64,000 nucleotides of DNA, from positions 78,700-142,699 of the forward strand of contig NZ_SZPR01000015.1 of NCBI RefSeq assembly GCF_005280195.1, given 5' to 3'. The stretch is from Streptomyces galbus (GTDB taxonomy: Bacteria > Actinomycetota > Actinomycetes > Streptomycetales > Streptomycetaceae). Under the pieces are notes generated by a model that was not told where the DNA came from, ran no database searches, and was given only the letters and a program-made list of their open reading frames with translations. This document shows, one piece after another, positions 54,416 to 62,353 of this stretch (position 1 is its first letter; every line of letters starts with the position of its first letter). The position numbers and the translations under genes are program-made.

Positions 54416-54901
54416 GTGACCGTGACGTCCATCCACCCCCGCCCCGAACCCGACGAGGTCGCGCGCGTCACTTCCACGGCCGCGGAGCTGCTGGAGGTCC
54501 TGTGGGGGCGCGCCTCCACGGCGCCGGCCTCCGCCTCCCAGTTGCGCGTGCTGCTCATCCTCGAACACCACGAGGGCATCAACCTGCGCACGCTGGCCGA
54601 CCTGCTCGCCTCCACGCCGCCGTCCACCAGCCGGCTCTGCGACCGGCTCCAGGCCGCCGGGTTCGTCGAGCGGGAGGTGAGCCGGGAGGACCGGCGCGAG
54701 GTACGGCTGTACCTCAGCGTCCGGGGCCGGGCGTTCCTCGCCGATCTGCGCGACCGGCGCGAGGCCACCTTGCGCGGCGTGCTGGAGAAGATGCCGGCCA
54801 CCGCGCGCAGCGCGCTGCTCGTCGGCCTGGAGGCGTTCTGCGCCGTGGCCGCGGAACAGCTCACCGGGCACGAGGACGAGCCCGGCAGCCGGACGGCCTG
54901 A
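54416..54901 (+). CDS. MarR family transcriptional regulator
   Basis: A 161-residue MarR regulator with HTH LRTLADLLASTPPSTSRLCD and wing REVSREDRREVRLYLSVRG. Paralogous to 51273-51755. Divergent from a PP2C gene with 165 bases between, the classical layout for regulator-controlled target. GTG 54416 start (GTG 54422 alternative). Confidence 0.9.
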   Translation: MTVTSIHPRPEPDEVARVTSTAAELLEVLWGRASTAPASASQLRVLLILEHHEGINLRTLADLLASTPPSTSRLCDRLQAAGFVEREVSREDRREVRLYLSVRGRAFLADLRDRREATLRGVLEKMPATARSALLVGLEAFCAVAAEQLTGHEDEPGSRTA

Positions 54902-55078
54902 CCGTACGACCCAGGAGCCGCCGAGGCGACCGTCGGCCGCGGCGCGCGGCCGACGTGCGGCATGACCTCCGCCGACCGGAACATCCCTGATCCTCTCCCT
55001 GGCGCGACGACACCGCTACTTTCTTGTCTCACGGCTATAGTTGTCAAACGGCAAGTGTTGGTCGGAGGGTACGGAGCA

Positions 55079-55204
55079 TTGGCTCAACAGGGGGAACACC
55101 GCACGGATCGGCACCGCAACGCCTCGACTTTTGCCATACTTTGCGGCTCTTTTGACGAAGGCGCGGGACTGGGATCCCGGGGCGGGGCAATGCGGCTGGG
55201 GTGA
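55079..55204 (+). CDS. Possible 41-codon leader ORF
   Basis: A TTG-start ORF (opening LAQQGEHRTDRHRN) with GGAGG about ten bases upstream. It ends in a GTGA overlap with the FMN glutamate-synthase-like gene. No homology visible. It may couple translation or be fortuitous; the AT-richer DNA before it (55015-55060) is the likely promoter. Confidence 0.25.
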   Translation: MAQQGEHRTDRHRNASTFAILCGSFDEGAGLGSRGGAMRLG

Positions 55205-56784
55205 AACGTACGGGAATCGTCGTCCTGATCCTGGTCGCCGGACTGGCGGCGGCCGTCGCCGCGGTGGCAGTGTCGCCCTGGTGGTGCCTGGCCGCCGTAC
55301 CGCTCTGCCTGCTGGGTCTGCTGGGGGTCGCCGACCTCGTCCAACCCCGGCACTCCGTGCTGCGGAACTACCCGATCCTGGGGCACGCCCGCTTCCTCCT
55401 GGAGCGGATCCGCCCGGAGCTCCAGCAGTACTTCATCGAGCGGAACTTCGACGGCCGCCCCTTCGACCGGGACGTGCGCAACATCGTCTACGAGCGGGCC
55501 AAGGGCACCGACGCCGAGCAGCCGTACGGCACCGAACAGGACGTCTACCAGCCCGGCTACGAGTACCTGGTGCCGTCGATGGCCCCCTGCGAGGTGCCCG
55601 ACACCCCGCCGCGGGTCAGGATCGGCGGCCCCGACTGCCGCCGTCCGTACGACATGGCCCTGCTGAACGTGTCCGCGATGAGCTTCGGCTCGCTGTCCGC
55701 CAACGCGATCCTCGCCCTCAACGGCGGTGCCGCGGCCGGGGGCTTCGCCCACGACACCGGCGAGGGCGGGCTGTCCGAGTACCACCTGCGGCCCGGCGGC
55801 GACCTGGTCTGGGAGATCGGCACCGGCTACTTCGGCTGCCGCACCCGCGACGGCGACTTCGACCCCGGCGAGTTCGCCGAGAAGGCCGCGCACGAACACG
55901 TCAAGTGCGTGTCCCTGAAGCTCTCCCAGGGCGCCAAGCCCGGCATCGGCGGGGTGCTCCCCGGCGCCAAGGTCAACGCCGAGATCGCGAAGGTCCGGGA
56001 CGTGCCCCAGGGGCAGACGGTGATCTCGCCGCCGTACCACCGGGTGTTCTCCACGCCCCGCGAACTCGTCCGGTTCATCGCGCACATGCGGGAGCTGGCC
56101 GACGGCAAGCCGACCGGGTTCAAGCTCTGCGTGGGCTCGCGCCGGCAGTTCCTCGCCGTGTGCAAGGCGATGCTGGAGGAAGGCACCACCCCGGACTTCA
56201 TCATCGTCGACGGCGGGGAGGGCGGCACCGGTGCGGCGCCGCTGGAGTTCGCCGACCACGTCGGCGCCCCGCTGACCGAGGGCCTGCACGCCGTGCACAA
56301 CGCCCTCGTCGGCACGGGGTTGCGGGACCGGATCAGGATCGGGGCCAGCGGCAAGATTGCCACGGGCACCGACCTGGTCAAGCGCCTGGTGCAGGGCGCC
56401 GACTACGGCAACGCGGCCCGCGCCATGATGTTCGCCGTCGGCTGCATCCAGGCCCAGCGCTGCCACACCAACACCTGCCCCACCGGGGTCACGACCCAGG
56501 ACCCCCGGCGCGCCCGGGCCCTCGACGTCCGCGACAAGACGCCCCGCGTGCGGCGCTTCCAGGAGTCGACCGTGGCCAGCGCCCTGCAGATCATGGCCGC
56601 CATGGGCGTGTCCGACCCCGCCGAGCTGCGCCCGCACATGCTGCGCCGGCGCATCGACCCGTACACGGAGCGCTCCTACGCCGAGCTGTACGACTGGCTG
56701 GAGCCCGGCCAGTTGCTGGCGGAGCCGCCCGCCGCGTGGGAGGCCGACTGGAAGGCCGCCGATCCGGACACGTTCACCGTGTGA
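55201..56784 (+). CDS. FMN-binding glutamate-synthase-like protein, membrane-anchored
   Basis: A 527-residue protein of the stand-alone GltB2-like family. Two N-terminal membrane helices (about residues 4-45) precede the FMN barrel: NVSAMSFGSLSANAILALN, LSQGAKPGIGG, FIIVDGGEGGTGAAPLEF, and IGASGKIATGTDLVKRL. The cysteine set CIQAQRCHTNTCPTGV would bind a 3Fe-4S cluster. It lacks the glutaminase domain, so it is not a complete glutamate synthase; it may reduce an unknown substrate at the membrane. GTG start. Confidence 0.93.
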   Translation: MKRTGIVVLILVAGLAAAVAAVAVSPWWCLAAVPLCLLGLLGVADLVQPRHSVLRNYPILGHARFLLERIRPELQQYFIERNFDGRPFDRDVRNIVYERAKGTDAEQPYGTEQDVYQPGYEYLVPSMAPCEVPDTPPRVRIGGPDCRRPYDMALLNVSAMSFGSLSANAILALNGGAAAGGFAHDTGEGGLSEYHLRPGGDLVWEIGTGYFGCRTRDGDFDPGEFAEKAAHEHVKCVSLKLSQGAKPGIGGVLPGAKVNAEIAKVRDVPQGQTVISPPYHRVFSTPRELVRFIAHMRELADGKPTGFKLCVGSRRQFLAVCKAMLEEGTTPDFIIVDGGEGGTGAAPLEFADHVGAPLTEGLHAVHNALVGTGLRDRIRIGASGKIATGTDLVKRLVQGADYGNAARAMMFAVGCIQAQRCHTNTCPTGVTTQDPRRARALDVRDKTPRVRRFQESTVASALQIMAAMGVSDPAELRPHMLRRRIDPYTERSYAELYDWLEPGQLLAEPPAAWEADWKAADPDTFTV

Positions 56785-56811
56785 CGCCTGGGGCCTTCCT
56801 TCGTGCGGTGC

Positions 56812-57498
56812 CTACTGGGCCTGCTCGCCCCGCCGGGCCGGGGCGAACGGGCCGTGCAGGGCGGCCCACTGCAGGAGCATGATCGTCTTGCCGTCGCGGA
56901 TGCGTCCGTCGCCGGTCATGGCGAGGGCCTCGGCGAAGGGCAGTTCGAGCACCTCGATGTCCTCGCCCTCCTCCTCCAGCCCGCCGCCCCGCGCCGTGCG
57001 GTCGGCCGGCGTGTAGGGAGCGGCGTAGAAGTGCAGGCGCTCGGTGACCGAACCGGGGCTCATGTAGGCGTCCCAGAGGAGGGTGAGCGGGCCGAGCGTG
57101 ACACCGAGCTCCTCGGCGGCCTCGCGCCGGATCGCGGCGAGCGGGTCGTCACCGTCGAGCAGTCCGGCGGCCGCCTCGACCAGCATGCCGTCCGGGTGGT
57201 CGTTGACGTAGGCGGGGTAGCGGAACTGCCGGGTGAGCAGGACGCGTTCGCGGGCGGTGTCGTACGGCAGGACGACGGCGCCGTTGCCGCGGTCGTAGGT
57301 CTCGCGCTGCTGGGTGACCCAGCGCCCGTCGCGGCGCCGCAGGTCGAAGGTGGTGCGGCGCAGGACGTGCCACCCCTGGGAAGTCAGCTCCACGTCACGG
57401 ACCACGACGTCGGGGTTGCGGTCGAGACCGCGCCCGGCGCGGTCCAGGCCGGTGCGGCCGCGGTGGTCCGGGGTGTCGATGCCGGGGCGGGAGGTCAC
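56812..57498 (-). CDS. NUDIX hydrolase (NudK/ADP-sugar pyrophosphatase-like)
   Basis: A 228-residue NUDIX protein. The NUDIX box is GLLDGDDPLAAIRREAAEEL plus GV: the REAAEELGV half is canonical and the first Glu is Asp. Preceded by VVLPYDTARERVLLTRQFRYP, typical of nucleoside-diphosphate-sugar pyrophosphatases. GTG 57498 follows GAGGAG by five bases. It overlaps a 14-codon leader frame (GTGA) and is divergent from a DeoR-type regulator. Confidence 0.9.
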   Translation of the reverse strand: MTSRPGIDTPDHRGRTGLDRAGRGLDRNPDVVVRDVELTSQGWHVLRRTTFDLRRRDGRWVTQQRETYDRGNGAVVLPYDTARERVLLTRQFRYPAYVNDHPDGMLVEAAAGLLDGDDPLAAIRREAAEELGVTLGPLTLLWDAYMSPGSVTERLHFYAAPYTPADRTARGGGLEEEGEDIEVLELPFAEALAMTGDGRIRDGKTIMLLQWAALHGPFAPARRGEQAQ

Positions 57499-57539
57499 GC
57501 GGTCTCCTCGGGGAGGTACGGCAGCGGTGCGTCGGTCAT
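57495..57539 (-). CDS. Possible 14-aa leader peptide of the NUDIX gene
   Basis: ATG 57539 opens a frame encoding MTDAPLPYLPEETA, whose stop overlaps the NUDIX GTG and whose codons contain the NUDIX ribosome site. There is no ribosome site before it; a TATCGT element lies just upstream, so it could be a leaderless start. Evidence is positional only. Confidence 0.25.
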   Translation of the reverse strand: MTDAPLPYLPEETA

Positions 57540-57587
57540 GGGGACTACGATACCGGCAAGAACGTGCAACAACCGGAAGGACCGTGA

Positions 57588-58346
57588 ATGCTGGCCGCCC
57601 AACGCCGTGCCCACCTGCTGGACCTGCTCGCCCGGCAGGGAAAGATCGTCGCCAAGGACGTCGCCGCGGACCTCGGGATCTCCGAGGACAGCGTGCGCCG
57701 GGACCTGCGCGACCTCGCCGCCGAGGGGCTGTGCCAGCGGGTGTACGGCGGCGCGCTGCCGGTCTCCCCGGCCGTCGCGGACTACACCGCACGGCAGAGC
57801 GTCACCCCCGGGGGGAAGCAGAAGGTCGCCGCCGCGGCGGTGGGACTGGTCCGGCCCGGCAGCGCGCTGATCCTGGACGGCGGCACCACCGCACTCGCCG
57901 TGGCGCACGCCCTGCCCCCGGACCTGGACTGCACGGTGATCACCCACAGCCCGACCGTCGCCGCCGCACTGATCGGCCACCCGCTGGCCGAGGTCTTCCT
58001 GCTGGGCGGACGCCTCTTCAAGCACTCGGCGGTCACCTGCGGCGCGGCCACCGTCGAGGCCGCGCAGGGCGTCGCCGCCGACCTGTGCCTGCTGGGGGTG
58101 ACCGGCGTCCACCCGGACGCGGGCCTGACCACCGGGGACGCCGAGGAGGCCGCGACGAAGCGCGCCCTGGCGGCACGCTCGGCCGAGACGTACATCCTCG
58201 CCTCGTCCGAGAAGATCGGCACGGCGTCCCGCTTCCGGGTCCTGCCCTGGGAGGGGGTCACCGGGCTCATCACGGACACCGACGCGAGCCACCCCGTCCT
58301 GGAGCACCTGACGGGGCGGGGCGTGGAGGTGCTGACGGCGGGCTGA
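57588..58346 (+). CDS. DeoR/GlpR family transcriptional regulator
   Basis: A 252-residue DeoR-type sugar regulator. N-terminal HTH (VAKDVAADLGISEDSVRRDL) with YGGALP linker, then the isomerase-like sensor domain (LILDGGTTALAVAHAL; LLGVTGVHPDAGLTT; ASSEKIGTASRFRV). The sensor residues for phosphosugar binding are present. ATG with GGAAGGA. Likely regulates the divergent NUDIX gene or a distant sugar operon. Confidence 0.93.
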   Translation: MLAAQRRAHLLDLLARQGKIVAKDVAADLGISEDSVRRDLRDLAAEGLCQRVYGGALPVSPAVADYTARQSVTPGGKQKVAAAAVGLVRPGSALILDGGTTALAVAHALPPDLDCTVITHSPTVAAALIGHPLAEVFLLGGRLFKHSAVTCGAATVEAAQGVAADLCLLGVTGVHPDAGLTTGDAEEAATKRALAARSAETYILASSEKIGTASRFRVLPWEGVTGLITDTDASHPVLEHLTGRGVEVLTAG

Positions 58347-58373
58347 GGCCCCGGACCGGAGTGCCGGTGTGCT

Positions 58374-58408
58374 CCCCGGCGCCGCCGGGGTACCCGGGGA
58401 CGCCCCGG
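58374..58408 (+). terminator. Two adjacent hairpins after the DeoR gene
   Basis: CCCCGGC-GCC-GCCGGGG (58374-58390) is followed directly by CCGGGG-ACG-CCCCGG (58394-58408). Short perfect stems 28 bases past the stop; probable termination region before the hemerythrin gene. Confidence 0.45.
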
Positions 58409-58455
58409 TACGTCGAACCGCGGCGTCGTCCGCGGCCCGCGGGAAGGAGCGGTCC

Positions 58456-59130
58456 ATGCCCAGGACCATCGAGGACCAGACACTCGACCAGTTGGGCGGC
58501 CCCGGCAGCGTCCTCGCGCGGCAGCGGCGCGACCACGCCGAACTGGACCGGCTGATGGAGCGCTACGGCGCCCTCCCGGACGGCGAGGAACGCGAACGGG
58601 TCCTCCAGCAGACCGTCCAGCTCGTCTTCAGCCACGCCTTCGCGGAGGAGACCGTCCTGTGGCCGGCCGTCCGGCGCCTGGTCGAGGACGGGGAGGAGCT
58701 GACCTCCCGGGTCGAGGAGGAGCACCAGCAGATCAACGACCTCGTCGCCGACATCGAACGCCTCGACCCAGGTTCCCCGGAACGGGAGGACAAGGTGCGG
58801 CAGGCCTTCGCCCTCATCCGGCAGGACATCCGCGACGAGGAGGACCTCCTGCTGCCCCGGCTGCAGCAGGCCCTGCCCCCCGACCGGCTCCGCCGGCTCG
58901 GCGCGGCCTGGGAGACGGTCCGCCGGAGCGCCCCCACCCATCCCCACCCGGTGGTCCCGCGGCGCCCGCCCGGCAACGCCGTCCTGGGCGTCCCGCTCAG
59001 CTTCTACGACCGGGTGCGCGACCTCTTCGGCCTGAGCGCCCCCGGCTCCGCGGTGCGGAAGGCGCTCGCCGGGGTGGCGGGCGCGGTGGTGGCCGGCATC
59101 GTGGCGGTGATCGTGCGGAAACGGCGGTGA
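58456..59130 (+). CDS. Hemerythrin-domain protein with C-terminal membrane helix
   Basis: A 224-residue protein. The hemerythrin HHE-like four-helix bundle covers about residues 20-145: RQRRDHAELDRLM, LVFSHAFAEETVLWPAV, RVEEEHQQINDLVADI and IRDEEDLLLPRL supply His/Glu ligands for a di-iron site. The C-terminus has one membrane helix (GVAGAVVAGIVAVIV) and RKRR. It likely senses or scavenges oxygen, NO or peroxide. ATG with AAGGAG seven bases upstream. Overlaps the VOC gene (GTGA). Confidence 0.9.
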   Translation: MPRTIEDQTLDQLGGPGSVLARQRRDHAELDRLMERYGALPDGEERERVLQQTVQLVFSHAFAEETVLWPAVRRLVEDGEELTSRVEEEHQQINDLVADIERLDPGSPEREDKVRQAFALIRQDIRDEEDLLLPRLQQALPPDRLRRLGAAWETVRRSAPTHPHPVVPRRPPGNAVLGVPLSFYDRVRDLFGLSAPGSAVRKALAGVAGAVVAGIVAVIVRKRR

Positions 59131-59513
59131 GGCCGCACTGCACGCTGGCCGCGACAACCCTCGACGCCCCGGACGCCCACGCCCTGGCGCGCTTCTACCG
59201 GGACCTGCTCGGCTGGCCCGTGCGCAAGGAGGAGCCCGGGTGGGTCGAGATCGCCCCGCCCGGTGGCGGGGCGGGCCTGTCGTTCCAGACGGAGCCGCTG
59301 TACGCCCGCCCCCGGTGGCCCTCCGAGCACTCGGCCCAGCAGATGATGATGCACCTGGACATTGAGGTCACCGACCTGCCGTCCGCCGTGGAACGGGCCC
59401 TCGCCCTGGGGGCCCGCCCGGCGGACTCCCAGCCCCAGGACGACGTACGGGTCCTGTACGACCCGGCGGGGCACCCGTTCTGCCTCTTCACCCGGGCGAC
59501 GGCGGGCACGTGA
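59127..59513 (+). CDS. VOC family (glyoxalase-like) protein
   Basis: A 128-residue vicinal oxygen chelate protein with two beta-alpha-beta-beta-beta modules: ARFYRDLLGWPVRKEEPGWV in the first and MMMHLDIEVTDLPSAVERAL, VLYDPAGHPFCLF in the second. Metal ligand pattern is incomplete, as in many small VOC proteins. Co-translated with the hemerythrin gene (GTGA overlap). Enzymatic role unknown. Confidence 0.9.
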   Translation: MRPHCTLAATTLDAPDAHALARFYRDLLGWPVRKEEPGWVEIAPPGGGAGLSFQTEPLYARPRWPSEHSAQQMMMHLDIEVTDLPSAVERALALGARPADSQPQDDVRVLYDPAGHPFCLFTRATAGT

Positions 59514-59520
59514 GCACCAC

Positions 59521-59537
59521 TGCGGCGCGCCGCCGCA
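59521..59537. terminator. Short hairpin between convergent genes
   Basis: TGCGGCG-CGC-CGCCGCA, an exact 7-bp stem eight bases past the VOC stop and 33 bases from the stop of the convergent exchanger gene. Confidence 0.5.
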
Positions 59538-59569
59538 CCCCTCGCCCGTGACCCGTCCGCCGACCGGGC

Positions 59570-60634
59570 TCAGGTGGCGATGGTCGCGAGCCCGGCGATG
59601 CCGATGACATAGATCACGACGGCGGTGATGCTGTCGACGCCCATGCGGGCGTACTGGCGCCGGGGCCGGAAGATGAGACCGGTCATGTAGACGACGGTGA
59701 GGATGATGCCGAGGGCCGTGAGGTAGATGTCGGTGTCGTGGGCCGCGGGCAGGACGGGCTTGCCCGAGATCAGCGCGGCCACCAGGAACAGCACGGGCAA
59801 AAAGGCGTTGCCGCCGAAGATGTCGCTCACGGCGAGCTGGTAGTCGCCGAGGCGGGTCGAGGTCAGGCCGGTGCTGATCTCGGGCAGGGCGGTGGCCACG
59901 GCCAGCACGGTCGCGCCGAACAGCACCCCGCTGAGCCCCTGCCGGGCGAAGAACTCCTCACCGCTGCGCTCGATCACGACACCGGCGACGAGGGTGGCCA
60001 GGGCGGCGCCCCCGAACACGAGCGCGGCGCGGCCGGTGCCGACCCCCTTGTCGGTGGCGGCCTTCTCCTTCTTGCCGCGGGAGTGCCCGCGCGGCTCCGG
60101 CTGGCTGTCGGGCGCGTCCCCGCCCTCGCGCCACGGCAGCCCGCGCCCGGCCCGGTCGAGCAGGAGCAGCCCGATCACCCACAGCACCGCGATCGCCACG
60201 GAGGCGGGTGCCAGGCGGGCGGCGTGCAGGTCGGGGGAGAGCTGGGTGCCCATGACGACCACGGCCAGCACGACCACGACCAGTGCGCCCTCCAGGACGA
60301 GTTGGAGACTGGCGGCCAGCCGCGTCAACGGCGCCCGCGGCCGCACGCCGGCGGCGTCCAGGACGGCCAGCACGACGGTCTGGACGGCGATGCCGCCGAG
60401 GATGTTGCCGACGGCGACGTCGAGCTGGTCGGCCAGCGCGGCGCTGACCGTGATCGCGAGTTCGGGCAGATTGGTGGCGATGGCCAGCATGATCAACCCG
60501 CCGAGCGCGCTGCCCAGATGAAGCCGCTCGGCCAGCACGTCGGTGGTGTCGGACAACTTGACGCCCGCGTACCAGATGACGCCGGCACTGCCGATGAACA
60601 GCAACAACAGCACGGGTGAGCTCAGAGATCCCAT
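59570..60634 (-). CDS. CaCA-family sodium/calcium (cation/proton) exchanger
   Basis: A 354-residue inner-membrane antiporter with about ten helices in two inverted halves. The duplicated alpha-repeats are ATNLPELAITVSAAL with GNILGG and ATALPEISTGLTSTRL with SDIFGGNAF, including the key acidic residues. The halves are joined by a charged loop (about 180-205, EPRGHSRGKKEKAATD). It exchanges Ca2+ (or other cation) for Na+ or H+. ATG start at 60634. Confidence 0.93.
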   Translation of the reverse strand: MGSLSSPVLLLLFIGSAGVIWYAGVKLSDTTDVLAERLHLGSALGGLIMLAIATNLPELAITVSAALADQLDVAVGNILGGIAVQTVVLAVLDAAGVRPRAPLTRLAASLQLVLEGALVVVVLAVVVMGTQLSPDLHAARLAPASVAIAVLWVIGLLLLDRAGRGLPWREGGDAPDSQPEPRGHSRGKKEKAATDKGVGTGRAALVFGGAALATLVAGVVIERSGEEFFARQGLSGVLFGATVLAVATALPEISTGLTSTRLGDYQLAVSDIFGGNAFLPVLFLVAALISGKPVLPAAHDTDIYLTALGIILTVVYMTGLIFRPRRQYARMGVDSITAVVIYVIGIAGLATIAT

Positions 60635-60708
60635 GCCGGGGCGGGTACCCGATCAAGGGCCGGGTACGTGCGCGCTGTTCCGTCCTTCCGACGGGTGTGG
60701 GGGGAGTC

Positions 60709-61248
60709 CTAGAACCCGTCGCAACCCTCGGCCTCGAAGGCCGACACGGAGACCGTGACCGCCCTCTCGTCGCCGTCCTCCGTGACGCGCTCGTAGCGCA
60801 CCGTCCCCGGGCGGAGTACGGCCCGGTCGGCGAGGGTGAAGCCGGTACTCGTGGAGGACCAGGAGTTGTCCTTCGTCCCTCCGTACAGGACGTAGGTCGT
60901 TCGGGCGGCCAGGGGTGTGAGGGGGGTCGTCGTCGTCCAGCCGGCGGACGGGGCGTCCAGGGTCCAGGTGGTCAGACCTTCGGTGAGGGGACGGGAGGCG
61001 ATCCACTCGCCCGCCTTCACCAGGTGGTCGGGGTCGGGGTCGGGGTCGTCGACGTAGAGCGTCGCCCCGTCGATGTGGTGCCCGCAGACCAGCATCACGC
61101 CGAGCAGGTGGCCGTCGGCGCTCACGGAGATCCCGGCGACGGCGTCCACGGGCACCGTGCACCCCGAGAGGGCCGTCAGTGTCACGCCCACCGCGATGCC
61201 GCAGGCGAGGCGCCGGAGGATCCCCCCACATGACTTCGTCGACCGCAC
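60709..61248 (-). CDS. Putative secreted lipoprotein
   Basis: A 179-residue protein with a lipoprotein signal: basic n-region, hydrophobic core and lipobox LSGC with Cys30. The mature part is beta-rich (DGATLYVDDPDPDPDHLV, TYVLYGGTKDNSWSS) with no recognised domain. GTG start. Same strand as the exchanger 74 bases downstream, but no clear shared function. Confidence 0.8.
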   Translation of the reverse strand: MRSTKSCGGILRRLACGIAVGVTLTALSGCTVPVDAVAGISVSADGHLLGVMLVCGHHIDGATLYVDDPDPDPDHLVKAGEWIASRPLTEGLTTWTLDAPSAGWTTTTPLTPLAARTTYVLYGGTKDNSWSSTSTGFTLADRAVLRPGTVRYERVTEDGDERAVTVSVSAFEAEGCDGF

Positions 61249-61372
61249 CAGTGCCCCCGCCCCCGCTCGCGTGGACGCTCTCCCGCGCCCCGCCCTACGC
61301 GGCAGGGTAGGCGGGAGCGGCGCCGCGACGAGCGCGGGTGATCACTCGTTTGCGGCGTCGTTGCACCCCTGT

Positions 61373-61394
61373 GATCACGGTATTCGCCGTGATC
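61373..61394. promoter_or_regulatory. 8-bp palindrome downstream of the isochorismatase-like gene
   Basis: GATCACGG-TATTCG-CCGTGATC is an exact inverted repeat between the isochorismatase-like gene (ends 61467) and the lipoprotein gene (starts 61248). It could be a terminator for the former or an operator for the latter. A GCCGTGATC direct repeat follows. Confidence 0.45.
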
Positions 61395-61466
61395 GCCGTG
61401 ATCGCCACCGGGGTCGCCGAGGCCGACGCGATCGGACGGATCACCGGTCGTTCGACACGGTCACGG

Positions 61467-62003
61467 TCACCGCCACAGCTCGTCGCTGTCGCACACGTGC
61501 GCGCCCATGTTGCGTTCCATCATCCGCAGGGCCGCGTCCGCGAGGTCCTCGTGGATGTGGGCGGTGGCGTCGCGGGGGATCGTCACGTCGAAGTGGCGGA
61601 TGTGGGCGTCCAGGCAGGAGTAGAGCACGCACTGCTCGGTCACCTGCCCGCACAGCACCAGCCGCTCGAAGCCCTGCTGCTGGAGCAGGTAGGTCAGCGG
61701 GGTCTCGAAGAAGATCGAGTGGCGGGCCTTGACGACGAACAGCGACGCGTCGTCGGGCCGCAGCGGGTCCACGAGGTCCGCGTGCGGTCCCGAGAGGGCC
61801 TTGTCCAGGAGTTCGCCGTGGTGGGAGCGCCACTCGCCGAAGTTGTCGTTGACGTAGATCACCGGGATGTCCTGGGACCGGGCCCGCTGCAGCAGGTCGG
61901 CCACCACCGGGACCACCTGCCGGGCCGACGGGAGGAGGAGGTCGGCGTCCTCGTGGTCGTACGTGGTGATCATGTCGATGACGATCAGTGCGTCCTTGCT
62001 CAT
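61467..62003 (-). CDS. Isochorismatase-family cysteine hydrolase
   Basis: A 178-residue cysteine hydrolase. The triad is visible as Asp in LIVIDMITTYD, Lys in FVVKARHSIF and Cys in VTEQCVLYSCLDAH. Family substrates include nicotinamide, isochorismate and N-carbamoyl compounds; not decided here. ATG 62003, weak ribosome site. Confidence 0.92.
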   Translation of the reverse strand: MSKDALIVIDMITTYDHEDADLLLPSARQVVPVVADLLQRARSQDIPVIYVNDNFGEWRSHHGELLDKALSGPHADLVDPLRPDDASLFVVKARHSIFFETPLTYLLQQQGFERLVLCGQVTEQCVLYSCLDAHIRHFDVTIPRDATAHIHEDLADAALRMMERNMGAHVCDSDELWR

Positions 62004-62353
62004 AGGAACAAGGGTTTCCCCGTACGGGGCGGACCGCACCCCGGGACGTGCCCCGATCGCCGGGAACCCGATCACCGGGAGGGCGTGCCGGGCCGACCGC
62101 TCGGCGCGCTTGTGCGCCCGCACAAGGCCCCGTACGTCCCCGTTGTGCGCCCGCATCCCGCCCGCGCGGGCCGCTGGACGGCACGACCGGCCGCTGATGC
62201 CATGATCGGCATGTCTCCCGCCACTTCCGCATCGGTACGCCCGCTCGTCCCCGCGCGTCCCGCGGTCCGGCGCCCCACGGCGTCCTCCGACGCGCCCCCG
62301 ACCGGCGCCGCGGCAGGGCGGGGCCCGGCGGCGGGCGGCACGAGGAGACGGCC
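62004..62353. other. 350-bp divergent intergenic region
   Basis: Contains the palindrome at 62109-62126 and a direct copy of TTGTGCGCCCGCA at 62143. A frame from ATG 62202/62211 runs to 62357 and overlaps the symporter start (GTGA), encoding a Pro/Ala/Arg-rich 49-52-residue peptide without membrane helix; I do not consider it a gene. Confidence 0.5.
62109..62126. promoter_or_regulatory. Palindrome plus third half-site between hydrolase and symporter
   Basis: CTTGTGCG-CC-CGCACAAG is an exact 8-bp dyad. A third half-site TTGTGCG occurs 33 bases on at 62143. This is a good operator candidate for either divergent gene. Confidence 0.5.

Noticed and set aside
61338..61466. Plus-strand frame resembling a signal peptide (VITRLRRRCTPVITVFAVIA...)
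   Set aside because: No ribosome site; the frame continues antisense through the isochorismatase-like gene and the hydrophobic stretch arises from a GCCGTGATC repeat.
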